A stretch of 64,000 nt of DNA from Acidobacteriota bacterium (GCA_018269005.1 JAFDVK010000053.1:298501-362500), one strand, 5' to 3'. Positions 45,815 to 53,862 are shown, counted from the stretch's first letter. Numbers and translations: made by a program. The notes: generated by a model not told the origin, from the letters alone.

Positions 45815-46591
45815 CTAGAAGATCTCAAATCTGTGCTCCAATGTGTCGAGGACCGTAACAGGCTTTCCGTCCTTCATCGCAGGCGTGAATTTTATGGCGT
45901 TGGCGGCATCGTAAATGCCGGGCATAAGTCCGCCCTGGATCGTGTTCAACGGCACGTAGATCAATGTACCATCCGGTTTGAAAAGAGCGAGTAAAACGAC
46001 GGTGCCTTGGATCAGATTCCGCCGTGCCTCATCCGTATATCGCGGAATCGGTTTATGGGTAAAGTTAAGCTTAGTCGTAACGTCCGCTTCGGCGTAGATC
46101 GTTTCACCCCTTTCAAGAACTGATAGAAGCCCTGCCAAAAGTTCTACACGCTTCTTGAAGAGATCGTTCTTGCTATCCCCAGACTTCAAAGCTGTTGCCT
46201 TTGCAGCAGTCGCAACCGCAAAGGCGATCGGTTCCTTTAAGGCATTCAAGCGTTCCTCGGCTGTTCCTTTTGGTGCGTCCTGATGTTTTCCAAAAATTTT
46301 CGGCTTCTGTGCAAGCACATTGGTGATGAGCCAAAAGGTGCGCTCGAACGAATCGTCGAGAGCTTTACCCGCCTCTTTTGCCTTGCCGAGTTTTTCGTAC
46401 GCGAGTCCAAGATAGCTGAGTTCAACGTAGTTCTTCGATCCCTTCAAGGCCTGGACGGCACCGGCGTAGTCACCCTTGTTGAAAAGATCGATGCCGACGG
46501 ACGGCTTATCTGCGGCCTGCGCTTGCAGCGGAACCGTGAACGCTGCGAGGGCGAGAATGAGTGTGAAAATATGCGAAGAACGGAAATTCAT
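45815..46591 (-). CDS. Periplasmic protein with TPR and TonB-C-terminal-like domain
   Basis: A 258-residue protein. The ATG at 46591 gives 'MNFRSSHIFTLILALAAFTVPLQAQAA', a signal peptide. Residues about 35-85 have one or two TPR-like helices ('GIDLFNKGDYAGAVQALKG', 'VELSYLGLAYEKLGKAKEAG'). The C-terminal 90 residues 'RYTDEARRNLIQGTVVLLALFKPDGTLIYV...GIYDAANAIKFTPAMKDGKPV' match the TonB C-terminal fold. It lacks the Pro-rich transmembrane arm of true TonB, so it is more likely a periplasmic TonB-like protein than an energy transducer. It is flanked by repeat DNA on both sides. Confidence 0.8.
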   Translation of the reverse strand: MNFRSSHIFTLILALAAFTVPLQAQAADKPSVGIDLFNKGDYAGAVQALKGSKNYVELSYLGLAYEKLGKAKEAGKALDDSFERTFWLITNVLAQKPKIFGKHQDAPKGTAEERLNALKEPIAFAVATAAKATALKSGDSKNDLFKKRVELLAGLLSVLERGETIYAEADVTTKLNFTHKPIPRYTDEARRNLIQGTVVLLALFKPDGTLIYVPLNTIQGGLMPGIYDAANAIKFTPAMKDGKPVTVLDTLEHRFEIF

Positions 46592-46640
46592 AGTGCAAAT
46601 ATAGCTCAATCGCTAATTATGCGGAATGCAAAAATGCGCA

Positions 46641-46768
46641 TTCTGTGCAAATCGTGCACTTTGATACGTTTTGTGCGGTTTGATACATTTTGTGCGGTTT
46701 GTGCTTCAAAAGGGGCGCGTCGGTTAGCTATGATGACAACACGGTCGAAACGGCCGTTGGTCTTTGAC
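46641..46768. repeat. Modular intergenic repeat A+B, copy 3
   Basis: 'tgtgcaaatcgtgcactttg', 'atacgttttgtgcggtt' duplicated as 'tgatacattttgtgcggtt', then 'tgtgcttcaaaa' and 'ctatgatgacaacacggtcg' with 'aacggccgttggtctttga'. The internal duplication is unique to this copy. Confidence 0.9.
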
Positions 46769-47189
46769 AAAGTTGGTCGTTGTTCATTGTTCGTGGTTGA
46801 TGGTGAGTAGTGAATGGTGAATGGCGGAGCTAAAGCTCCCCTCCTTACGAAGGAGGGGTGGCAGCCGCCTCGGCTGACGGGGTGGTTCTCTTTCGGCTTC
46901 TACTCTCGCCGTCGCTCTGACCCGCAAAGACCGCAGAGGTAAGACATTTCTAAATCTAAGATTCGAAATTTGAAATGTGAGATTTGAGATTTGAGATTTT
47001 GAGATTTGAGATTGCAGACCTCAGACCTCGCTCAATCAGGGCTGTATTTCAAGTCTTGAAATATTATTCGTAAAATCGCGGCGGCTTTCTTCCCTTTGCG
47101 ACCTTTGCGTCTCCTTTGCGTTGTTTGCTTTTACGATCTTGTTTGAAAACGCAAAGCTCGCCAAGCGAAATCCGTAAAGTCGCGAAGAT

Positions 47190-47438
47190 CCTAATCCGCG
47201 TAGGGGACGCGAGATCATAGCCCAGGGTAAGGCCGCCGCTCTGAACGGAAAATTGAGAATGGAAAACTGAGAACGAAAGGCCGCTTCGGCCGCCGATCTT
47301 GTCAGTACCGCCTACGTAAGCGGGCGGTCAGTTGTTGCGGAACGCCGCACGTAGTAAGGCGGCCAGGCTTCGCTGCGTTAGTCCCCGTAGGGGACAAAGA
47401 TTATAGCCCAGGGTAAGGCCGAAGGCCGCAACCCTGGG
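47190..47438. repeat. Palindrome module D, two copies, with module F between
   Basis: 'taggggac' plus 'atagcccagggtaaggccg' occurs at 47190-47240 and 47379-47438; the second has the full closing 'ccctggg' and the GTCCCCGTAGGGGAC palindrome. Between them, at 47286-47330, lies a 'ttgtcagtaccgcctacgta' plus 'gcgggcggtcag' element of module F. Confidence 0.85.
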
Positions 47439-47689
47439 AACCCGTCGTCAAATAGATCGATGGAGCTCCGTTAGGAGCGACAGGATCTTGTCGGCGGCCA
47501 AGCCGCCTCCGAGGATTCATTTGCCGTCGTCACCCACGCCGTAAACGACGTGGCTATGCGAAGCCATTAGCGGCGGTAGGCCGCCTCCGAGATCGGTTTT
47601 GGGATCGGTTCCACGGCATAAATGCCGTGGCAATTCGGCGGGAATCTGCGTTGAGTGTTGAGCCCTTACTGCCGTGCGGGCTTCTGCAA

Positions 47690-47760
47690 TGCTGACCGCC
47701 CACTGACGCAGGCGGTTCTGACTTTCGGTGACCGGTCGCTGACGCAGGCGGTTCTGACAT
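47690..47760. repeat. Module F tandem pair
   Basis: 'gctgaccgcccactgacgca' followed by 'ggcggttctgac', then 'ggtgaccggtcgctgacgca' followed by 'ggcggttctgac': two tandem copies of the palindrome seen at 34.3 and 38.2 kb. Confidence 0.85.
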
Positions 47761-47891
47761 TGGACTATGCCCTTGCTAACGTGCGGGGTTTTTGCAAAAA
47801 CTGGCTGCGTTCACACGAAAAATGACGGAAAGTGACGAAATGTGTAACCACAACCTTCAAAAACGTCGATGTTTGTTCCGTTTTGTTCCGC

Positions 47892-47919
47892 TTGTTCTGT
47901 TCCGCGCGGAACGGAACAA
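47892..47919. promoter_or_regulatory. 28-bp near-perfect palindrome upstream of ndk
   Basis: TTGTTCTGTTCCGC is followed directly by GCGGAACGGAACAA, an inverted repeat with one mismatch and no loop, 76 bases before the ndk ATG. Two more direct half-sites 'TTGTTCCG' precede it (about 47875-47890). The form suggests a dimeric repressor operator; the protein is unknown. Confidence 0.6.
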
Positions 47920-47995
47920 AGGGGGAGAGATTTATTTGCGAAATTGTCGCGGTGTTTTTTGCGGGATGGGGTTCTCCTGCTAGACTGTTTGCTTT

Positions 47996-48412
47996 ATGAG
48001 TAACTTAACATTCGGAATAATCAAGCCCGACGCAGTTCGGGCAGGGAAATATGGACAGATCATTTCGCGGATCTTGGGCGGCGGTTTTGCCATTCGCGGA
48101 ATGAAGCTCGTGCACCAGACGCGTAAGCAGGCAGAAGGCTTTTATGCGGTCCACGCGGGCAAAGGCTTTTTCGATGAGCTTTGCGATTTTATGTCAAGCG
48201 GCCCGTGCGTCGTGCTTGTGCTCGAAAAGGACAATGCTGTTCCGGCCTGGCGCGAATTGATGGGGGCGACGAATCCGGCAGATGCCGCTGAAGGTACCAT
48301 TCGCAAGGACTTTGCAACGTCGATCGGCGAGAACGCCGTCCACGGCTCGGATTCTGAAGAAAATGCACAGATCGAGATCGCATATTTCTTCAGCAGGCTT
48401 GAATTGGTATAG
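47996..48412 (+). CDS. ndk: Nucleoside diphosphate kinase
   Basis: A 138-residue NDK that equalises NTP pools by phospho-transfer. 'TFGIIKPDAV' (5-14) and the active site His116 in 'NAVHGSDS' are intact, as is the Kpn-loop region 'MGATNPADAAEGTIRKDFA'. It is a single gene behind the repeat mosaic, with a large palindrome about 76 bases upstream. Length is normal. Confidence 0.96.
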   Translation: MSNLTFGIIKPDAVRAGKYGQIISRILGGGFAIRGMKLVHQTRKQAEGFYAVHAGKGFFDELCDFMSSGPCVVLVLEKDNAVPAWRELMGATNPADAAEGTIRKDFATSIGENAVHGSDSEENAQIEIAYFFSRLELV

Positions 48413-48567
48413 CGGTTAAGAGTATAAAGTTACGGAGTTAAGAGGTTGCGAAGCTGCGAAGAGTGCCTTACCAACGTGCGGATTACCCACACGATCCGGC
48501 GACTGAAGTCCACCTCTGTAACTTCGTAACTCTGTAACTTCGTAACTCTGTAGCTTAGGAAAAACGT
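48413..48567. repeat. Short inverted and direct repeats after ndk
   Basis: 'taacttcgtaactctg' occurs twice in tandem (about 48520-48552). Its complement-like 'aagttacggagttaagagg' occurs at 48427-48445, so the spacer can fold into a long imperfect hairpin between ndk and the next gene. Confidence 0.55.
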
Positions 48568-49497
48568 ATGAAACGATGCCCGACCTGCGATAACACTTTT
48601 GAGGATGCGTTGAAGTTTTGCCAGGCGGACGGCACGCCGCTCTTGGACGATGCGCCGGCGGTTGACCCGTACGCAACGATGGTCGCGAGCCCGGCGGAGA
48701 TAAAGGCCGCGTCCGAAGCCGACAATGCACCGGTGCCGATCGCAGAGCCGGACAATATGCTCGACCTGCCAGCTCCGGGCGGCGGCGATATGATGAAGAC
48801 GATGGTCGCCTCTGCCGATGAAATGCGGGCGATCCTGGAGGAAAAGGACGATCCGGGCATGGAGATTCCCGAGGCGCCTGCTGCTGAGCCTCCGCCTGCG
48901 GCCATCCCGCCTGCACCGATCCCGGCGGCGGTTCCCGAGCCTCCGAAATTCACCGAGCCTGAGATCACTTCTCCGCATTTCAGCAATGCCCCAAATTTCA
49001 GCGATATCGCACCGCCTGCGTCACCGTTCGGCGTGCCGAAACCGGCGTCGGATCTGTCGGGCTTCGAAGACGAACCGCCGACCATGAAGCAGCCGTTTCC
49101 CGAGCCGCCGGCACCGATACCGGCCGTCCCGATGGCAGCCGCTCCCGTCGCACAGATTCCGCAAGCGCAGTTTGAGCCGTCAGCGCCGCTCCCGGTTCCG
49201 CCTCCGCCTCCGGCCGCAGCCGCAGGCGGGCAAAGCAAGACCCTTGCGATCGTCTCGATGATCCTTGGCATTCTTGGATTCACGCTCTGCTGCGGTACGG
49301 TGCTGCCAAGCTTTGTTGCGATCATTCTCGGCTTTATGGCACGAGGCAAAGCATCTAGCGACCCCGCACATTACGGCGGCTCAGGCATGGCAATGGTCGG
49401 TCTGATCACCGGTATTGTCGGCCTTCTGCTAAGCATCGCGTACTTGGTCTTTATGTTTGCGTTCGGCGGCATGCAGATGCTTCAACGAGGATTCTGA
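48568..49497 (+). CDS. Zinc-ribbon, Pro-rich, DUF4190-type membrane protein
   Basis: A 309-residue protein: an N-terminal zinc ribbon ('MKRCPTCDNTFEDALKFCQADG', Cys4, Cys7, Cys18), two copies of an acidic motif ('TMVASPAEIKAAS' and 'TMVASADEMRAIL'), a long Pro/Ala/Glu-rich linker, and two to three hydrophobic helices at the C-terminus in a DUF4190-like arrangement ('LAIVSMILGILGFTLCCGT', 'GMAMVGLITGIVGLLLSIAYLVFMFAFG'). The function is unknown. Such zinc-ribbon-plus-membrane proteins are common in Acidobacteria. The cytoplasmic ribbon may sense or bind a partner. Confidence 0.8.
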   Translation: MKRCPTCDNTFEDALKFCQADGTPLLDDAPAVDPYATMVASPAEIKAASEADNAPVPIAEPDNMLDLPAPGGGDMMKTMVASADEMRAILEEKDDPGMEIPEAPAAEPPPAAIPPAPIPAAVPEPPKFTEPEITSPHFSNAPNFSDIAPPASPFGVPKPASDLSGFEDEPPTMKQPFPEPPAPIPAVPMAAAPVAQIPQAQFEPSAPLPVPPPPPAAAAGGQSKTLAIVSMILGILGFTLCCGTVLPSFVAIILGFMARGKASSDPAHYGGSGMAMVGLITGIVGLLLSIAYLVFMFAFGGMQMLQRGF

Positions 49498-49541
49498 TCG
49501 TCCCATTGTCTTTTGTCGGGGACGACGACATACTTAGATAG

Positions 49542-50063
49542 ATGTCAATAATTTCAGATGTACTCCAATCAACTGTGGCCGTCGTCAAGGGTATGAAGCG
49601 CACGCTCGCTGAGATCCCGCGTGAGAAATGGACGGTTCAGTATCCGGATGTCCCGGTGACGGTGCAGCCGCGTTATCGCGGCCAGCATCTCCTCCACGTT
49701 GATGAGAACGGCAAGGAGAAATGTGTTGCGTGTTATCTGTGTGCGGCGGCGTGTCCATCGGACTGCATTTACATCGAGGCCGAACAGGACGCAAGGCCGT
49801 ATGCTGAACGCATCGGACGCGACGAGCGGTACGCAAAAGTCTATAACATCGATTACGGCCGCTGCATCTTCTGCGGTTACTGCGTCGAGGCCTGCCCGAA
49901 AGACGCGATCACGCACGGGTATAATTTCGAGATCTCGGTATTCAATCGGGCTGATCTTTTGAAGAAGAAGGAAGACCTTCTGATCACAATGCAGAAGCAA
50001 TCGAAGAACTACCGCGTCGCCCTCTCGAGTGAAGTTGTGGATTCGGAGTACAAGGAAGTTTAG
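49542..50063 (+). CDS. nuoI: NADH-quinone oxidoreductase subunit I
   Basis: A 173-residue subunit of complex I with two 4Fe-4S ferredoxin motifs: Cys61-64-67-71 ('CVACYLCAAACP') and Cys108-111-114-118 ('CIFCGYCVEACPKDAI'). The N-terminal 'WTVQYPDVPVTVQPRYRGQH' segment is typical of NuoI and distinguishes it from plain ferredoxins. NuoI relays electrons to the quinone site. No other nuo gene lies in the window, so the gene is displaced from a nuo operon or is an extra copy. Confidence 0.92.
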   Translation: MSIISDVLQSTVAVVKGMKRTLAEIPREKWTVQYPDVPVTVQPRYRGQHLLHVDENGKEKCVACYLCAAACPSDCIYIEAEQDARPYAERIGRDERYAKVYNIDYGRCIFCGYCVEACPKDAITHGYNFEISVFNRADLLKKKEDLLITMQKQSKNYRVALSSEVVDSEYKEV

Positions 50064-50185
50064 GAAGAATTTGGTTTTGGGAACGGCTTCGGCTGAGATG
50101 CCTCGCGGCGTTTCTCGTCCGGGGCCGTTTGTATTTCCTAGTGATAAAAGAATTTCCACCGACAGAGAAAGGAAGGCGTTACGAG

Positions 50186-50743
50186 ATGCGTGCCCAGGGC
50201 CTTAGACAGTTCGCAGGCCTGAAGAGCGACACTGATCGTCTCGATCCGTTCGAGCTTGCCGCACACGCGAATCTGCTCGTCGTGCCTTTTGAAGAGGTCC
50301 TGGCTTTAGGCGCCTCCGCCCGCGAGCATCTGCTTGGTGTAGGGAAGGATGCCTGGTCGGGCGGCGCAGCATCGATACCGCTTCCGGACGGCCGCACGCT
50401 GATCATTCTGAACCCGACACACAATAAGAATCGACATGCCGCGACGCTGATGGAAGAAGTGAGCCACGTTTTTCTTGGCCACAAGGCCAACGAACTTGCG
50501 GTGAAGGACAGCGACGGAAAGACGACGAAGACCCGGGATTATAACCACGCGATCGAGGAAGAAGCATATTCGACCGGCGCCGCGGCACTTGTCCCGTATT
50601 CCGGCCTAAAGAAGATGATCCGCGAAGGGAAGACCGTTCGCGAGATCGCTCGTCATTTTGCCGTGAGTTCGGCGCTTGTCGAGTTTCGTATCAAGATCTC
50701 CCGTCTTTGGGCAGAATACGAAGAACATCTCTTCAAGGGCTAA
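50186..50743 (+). CDS. ImmA/IrrE-like (DUF955) protein with degenerate zinc motif
   Basis: A 185-residue protein; in-frame GTG (50141) and TTG (50129) starts upstream would add 15-19 residues. I chose the ATG because 'ggaagg' lies ten bases before it. It resembles the DUF955 metallopeptidase fold: 'FELAAHANLLVVPFEEVL', 'TLIILNPTHNKNRHAATLMEEVSHVFLGH'. The HExxH position reads Glu90-Glu91-Val-Ser-His94, so the first zinc-binding His is replaced by Glu. The C-terminal 'LKKMIREGKTVREIARHFAVSSALVEFRIKIS' contains a helix-turn-helix-like segment. It is possibly a sensor rather than an active protease. Confidence 0.75.
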   Translation: MRAQGLRQFAGLKSDTDRLDPFELAAHANLLVVPFEEVLALGASAREHLLGVGKDAWSGGAASIPLPDGRTLIILNPTHNKNRHAATLMEEVSHVFLGHKANELAVKDSDGKTTKTRDYNHAIEEEAYSTGAAALVPYSGLKKMIREGKTVREIARHFAVSSALVEFRIKISRLWAEYEEHLFKG

Positions 50744-50825
50744 CGCGAGAATCGTGTATAATATTCGTTTTGGGCGAAGTTCATCGGAACAACTCGCCCT
50801 TCTCGTTCGACCCGGACACTTTTCA

Positions 50826-52112
50826 ATGCAGCAGGTTCAGCCCGAACAATCCGACCGCACTTCAAGACTCACCGTCGAAGACAAACTGCGTCTCCTTCTC
50901 GATATCACGAAGACGATCTCGCAGTCGCTCGATCTGGAAGAAGTGCTGAACCTTGTAATGGATACGCTCGGTTCGCTGATCCCGTACGACGCGGCCGGCA
51001 TTTACCTCGTTGAGCCAAAAGAAGGCAGCCCAAAAGAATTGTTCAAGGCGAAAGCGATCCGCGGTTATCAGCTGAGTTTTGAGCTGATCGAACCGCGTCT
51101 TCGCATGGGCGAAGGCTTCCTCGGTGCGGTCGTGCAGTCAGGCGAACCGATCATCTCGCCGGATGTCAGTCAAGATCCGCGATACTTCAGGGCGCGCGAA
51201 AGGACGCGTTCAGAGATGGTTGCCCCGATCATCTCGAACGATCGTGTGATCGGAGCCTTTGACCTTGAAAGCGACGAGGTGAATTCCTATAACGAGGATG
51301 ATCTCGCAGTTTTACAGCTTCTTACTTCGCAGGTTGCGATCATTATCGAAAAGGCTCGGCTGCACGAGCAGGTCGTCGAAAAGAAGCGCATCGAGGCCCA
51401 ACTTGATATTGCCCGAAAAGTTCAACTCGAACTGCTGCCCGAAGATGATCCGGACGTTGCCGGCTTTGATGTGAGCGCGTTCATTTTTCCTGCAGAAGAG
51501 GTTTCAGGCGACTACTATGACTGGGTCAAGCTCTTTGAGGACCAATTTGGGATCGTGGTCGCCGATGCGGTCGGAAAAGGCATTCCGGCAGCCTTGTTGA
51601 TGGCCTTCCTTAGAGCCTCCTTAAGGACTAGCGCTCAAACCGGATATGCCCCGAACGTGGCCTTCTCAAAGGTGAGCAGCCTTCTGTACGAATCGATCGA
51701 CGACAATCAATTCATTACCGCGATCTACGGCGTACTTGATTCAACGAACCGCACGTTCGTCTTTTCGAACGCCGGGCACAATCCGCCGCTTCTGATCAAG
51801 CCGGACGGTGAATACCGCTTTGTCGAGTATGGGGATCAACCGCTTGGGATGTTCGATGACGTTCATTTTCACCAGCATTTTATTCGATTTGAACCGGGCC
51901 AGGTGATGGTGATCTACACAGATGGGATCACGGAGGCCGCTAACGATCTTGGCGAAGAATACGGAGTTGACAGATTCGCCAAACGCGTTCTGGACGGAAT
52001 ACATCTGCCTGCAAAAGAGCTGATCGATCACGTCCGGAAAGGCGTGACGGATTTCACCGAAAGAAAGGTCCTTGATGACGACGGCACCTTGTTCATCGTG
52101 AAAGCGGTCTAA
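50826..52112 (+). CDS. GAF-domain PP2C/SpoIIE-type phosphatase
   Basis: A 428-residue protein. After a short coiled N-terminus comes a GAF domain (about 30-185, 'DAAGIYLVEPKEG', 'VQSGEPIISPDVSQDPRYF', 'SEMVAPIISNDRVIGAFDLES'). A linker helix 'QLDIARKVQLELLPEDDPD' leads to a SpoIIE/PP2C domain (about 235-425) with 'GDYYDWVKLFEDQFGIVVADAVGKGIPAALLMAFL' and 'GQVMVIYTDGITEA', which supply the metal-binding aspartates. Such RsbU-like proteins dephosphorylate anti-sigma-factor antagonists in stress or partner-switch signalling. No anti-sigma partner is adjacent. The signal sensed by GAF is unknown. Confidence 0.9.
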   Translation: MQQVQPEQSDRTSRLTVEDKLRLLLDITKTISQSLDLEEVLNLVMDTLGSLIPYDAAGIYLVEPKEGSPKELFKAKAIRGYQLSFELIEPRLRMGEGFLGAVVQSGEPIISPDVSQDPRYFRARERTRSEMVAPIISNDRVIGAFDLESDEVNSYNEDDLAVLQLLTSQVAIIIEKARLHEQVVEKKRIEAQLDIARKVQLELLPEDDPDVAGFDVSAFIFPAEEVSGDYYDWVKLFEDQFGIVVADAVGKGIPAALLMAFLRASLRTSAQTGYAPNVAFSKVSSLLYESIDDNQFITAIYGVLDSTNRTFVFSNAGHNPPLLIKPDGEYRFVEYGDQPLGMFDDVHFHQHFIRFEPGQVMVIYTDGITEAANDLGEEYGVDRFAKRVLDGIHLPAKELIDHVRKGVTDFTERKVLDDDGTLFIVKAV

Positions 52113-52211
52113 TATGCCACTTGAAAATCAAACAACGCCGTAAGCATCCGCCCATCGATGCCAAGTCGATGGAAAAAGACCTTCCGGCGTTCGTTGTTGA
52201 GATCAGGCGTA

Positions 52212-52469
52212 CTAATGGCCGGTCGCGGACGAGTGAAGCGTATCCCCGCCGGGCACAACCGGCGTCGAGCGTAGATCGAGGTCGATCTTGTCGTTCTGCG
52301 TAGAGAATGCATATACATCGAAGCCGTAAGCATCCAAAATGTCCGTCAACTCGTTAGAACGGTCAAGGTAGAGCGTCTCGGCAAAGCCGAGTTCGGAGCG
52401 GATCTCGAGCAGCCGATCGATAACTTCGATAGGGGCAAAAGTAAATTTCGGGTCCTTGAAACTTGCCAT
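52212..52469 (-). CDS. Small hypothetical protein
   Basis: An 85-residue open frame starting 'MASFKDPKFTFAPIEVIDRLLEIRSELGF' with fairly even residue use and predicted helix. It lies between the phosphatase and FecR genes and is antisense to neither. No Shine-Dalgarno is evident before the ATG at 52469, and I do not recognise a family. Reasonable composition and the lack of a plus-strand gene here favour it being real, but weakly. Confidence 0.45.
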   Translation of the reverse strand: MASFKDPKFTFAPIEVIDRLLEIRSELGFAETLYLDRSNELTDILDAYGFDVYAFSTQNDKIDLDLRSTPVVPGGDTLHSSATGH

Positions 52470-52651
52470 TCTGTCGACACCGCGATACGAAAGGTGTTCG
52501 ATCTTTAGATGCAAATTAGCCGGACAAGTTGTTTTCAAAGATCTAAAAAAACAATCCAGCCAGGCGGCAAAATGCTGCATCTTATCAACAGGTATGAAAA
52601 AGTTTGGATTTTCTACAATAAATAGCGTAAAATCAGCGGAAAGCCGTCAGG

Positions 52652-52657
52652 AGGAAA
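52652..52657 (+). promoter_or_regulatory. Strong ribosome binding site of the FecR protein gene
   Basis: 'aggaggaaaagaca' precedes the ATG at 52663 and fixes this start against several in-frame alternatives upstream. Confidence 0.7.
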
Positions 52658-52662
52658 AGACA

Positions 52663-53808
52663 ATGACAAGATTAATCTCCCGACTTGCGATATTCGCAGG
52701 ATTGGCCGTGTTCAGTGCGAGCCTCGCATTTTCGCAAGGCATCAGCGCGTCCACGAATAAGTTCGTTATTTCGGCCGCTGCAGGCGGCATCAGCTATACA
52801 GAGGGAGACGTTACCGTTGCACGAAAGGTCGGAAAAAGCGGCGTTCTGCTCAAGGGTGACGCTGTCTTTGTTGGCGACCGTGTGTCCACGGGGATCGACG
52901 GCCGCGCCGAGGTCTTGCTAAATCCGGGCTCTTACCTCCGTCTGGGGGCGAACTCGGTATTTGAATTCCTTTCGACCGATCTCGAAGACCTGCGGATCCG
53001 TCTCGACCGCGGTGCCGCGGTACTTGAAGTCTATGCGAATCACGAATTCCGTGTCGATGTTTTGACTCCGCACGGTAAGATCAGGCTCGCCGAAACCGGG
53101 GTTTATCGTGTCGATGTCGATAAGAATTCGACCGCTGTCGCCGTTTGGGAAGGTAAGGCTCTGATGGGTCGAGGGGCAGAAACGGTAGTTAAAGAGGACC
53201 GCAAAGGCATTCTGGCGAACGGTGCCGTTTCGATCACGAAGTTCGATCATGACAAAGATTCGCTTGAAGCATGGAGCAAGTCCCGTTCCAAGGAACTTGC
53301 AAAGGCGACCGCGAACCTAAAACGCAGGGCTGTGCGCGATGACCTTCGGAATTCGCTCTATACGACCGCCTTTAACGCCTATAATTCGTTCGGTTTGTGG
53401 GTATTTGATCCTTTCTTGAACGGATACTGCTTCCTGCCGTTCGGTTATGGATGGTACAGCCCGTACGGGTATGGCTTCGGTAACTACCTGGGATATTACT
53501 ATCCCTACAACTATCCTTGGTGGAACAACCCATGGTATCCATACGGATATCCTACGGGAGGCAGTCATGGTAATCCGAGCGGAGGCAGTTCGACTCCTCC
53601 GCAGAATCAGCCTACGCCGATCGTCTCTGCAGGCACGCGTGCACCCGTACCGCCATTTGTAAGGATGAACGGCGGTGGCGGTCGCGGCCTCCAGACGAAT
53701 GATGATTCGCCAAGGCCGACCTACACACCGCCGCGTCCGATCTATATTCCTCCTTCGCCGCCGGCAAATACTGGCGCGAGAAGCAATAATGGCGCCAAGC
53801 CGCAATAA
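52663..53808 (+). CDS. Secreted FecR-domain protein with aromatic Gly/Tyr/Trp tail
   Basis: A 381-residue protein. A signal peptide (1-27, 'SASLAFSQ') precedes a FecR-like beta domain (about 40-200: 'GKSGVLLKGDAVFVGDRVSTGIDGRAEVLLNPGSYLRLG', 'LDRGAAVLEVYANHEFRVDVLTPHGKIRLAETGVYRVDV'). A charged helix follows, then a segment around 245-310 very rich in Tyr, Gly, Trp and Pro ('GYGFGNYLGYYYPYNYPW', 'WNNPWYPYGYP'), and a Pro-rich C-terminus. No sigma factor gene or TonB receptor is adjacent, and it has a signal peptide instead of a membrane anchor. It is therefore more likely an envelope structural protein than an anti-sigma regulator. Confidence 0.85.
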   Translation: MTRLISRLAIFAGLAVFSASLAFSQGISASTNKFVISAAAGGISYTEGDVTVARKVGKSGVLLKGDAVFVGDRVSTGIDGRAEVLLNPGSYLRLGANSVFEFLSTDLEDLRIRLDRGAAVLEVYANHEFRVDVLTPHGKIRLAETGVYRVDVDKNSTAVAVWEGKALMGRGAETVVKEDRKGILANGAVSITKFDHDKDSLEAWSKSRSKELAKATANLKRRAVRDDLRNSLYTTAFNAYNSFGLWVFDPFLNGYCFLPFGYGWYSPYGYGFGNYLGYYYPYNYPWWNNPWYPYGYPTGGSHGNPSGGSSTPPQNQPTPIVSAGTRAPVPPFVRMNGGGGRGLQTNDDSPRPTYTPPRPIYIPPSPPANTGARSNNGAKPQ

Positions 53809-53828
53809 CTCGTCGTGGAAGGATAAAA

Positions 53829-53862
53829 AAACGCCTCGAAGAAAGACCTTCGGGGCGTTTTC
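53829..53862. terminator. Bidirectional rho-independent terminator
   Basis: aaacgcctcgaag pairs with cttcggggcgttt around aaagac (one G-T position) with A- and T-runs outside. It serves the FecR gene and the convergent CPBP gene. Confidence 0.85.

Larger units (their letters stand above)
46592..47995. other. 1.4-kb gene-free repeat mosaic, copy 3
   Basis: No credible gene is seen. In order: module A+B (46641-46768); 'gatggtgagtagtgaatggtg'-like text (46798-46825); a gctcccctcc-ttacgaa-ggaggggtgg palindrome (46834-46862); 'gagatttgagatttgagattt' iterations (46975-47018); module C (47088-47157); module D twice (47190-47240, 47379-47438); module F elements (47286-47330, 47690-47760); a gagctccgttaggagc palindrome (47462-47478); and a 28-base palindrome upstream of ndk. 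Confidence 0.88.

Noticed and set aside
46592..47995. Degraded gene or prophage remnant in the 1.4-kb gap
   Set aside because: No remnant protein motifs in any frame; the region is accounted for by repeat modules.
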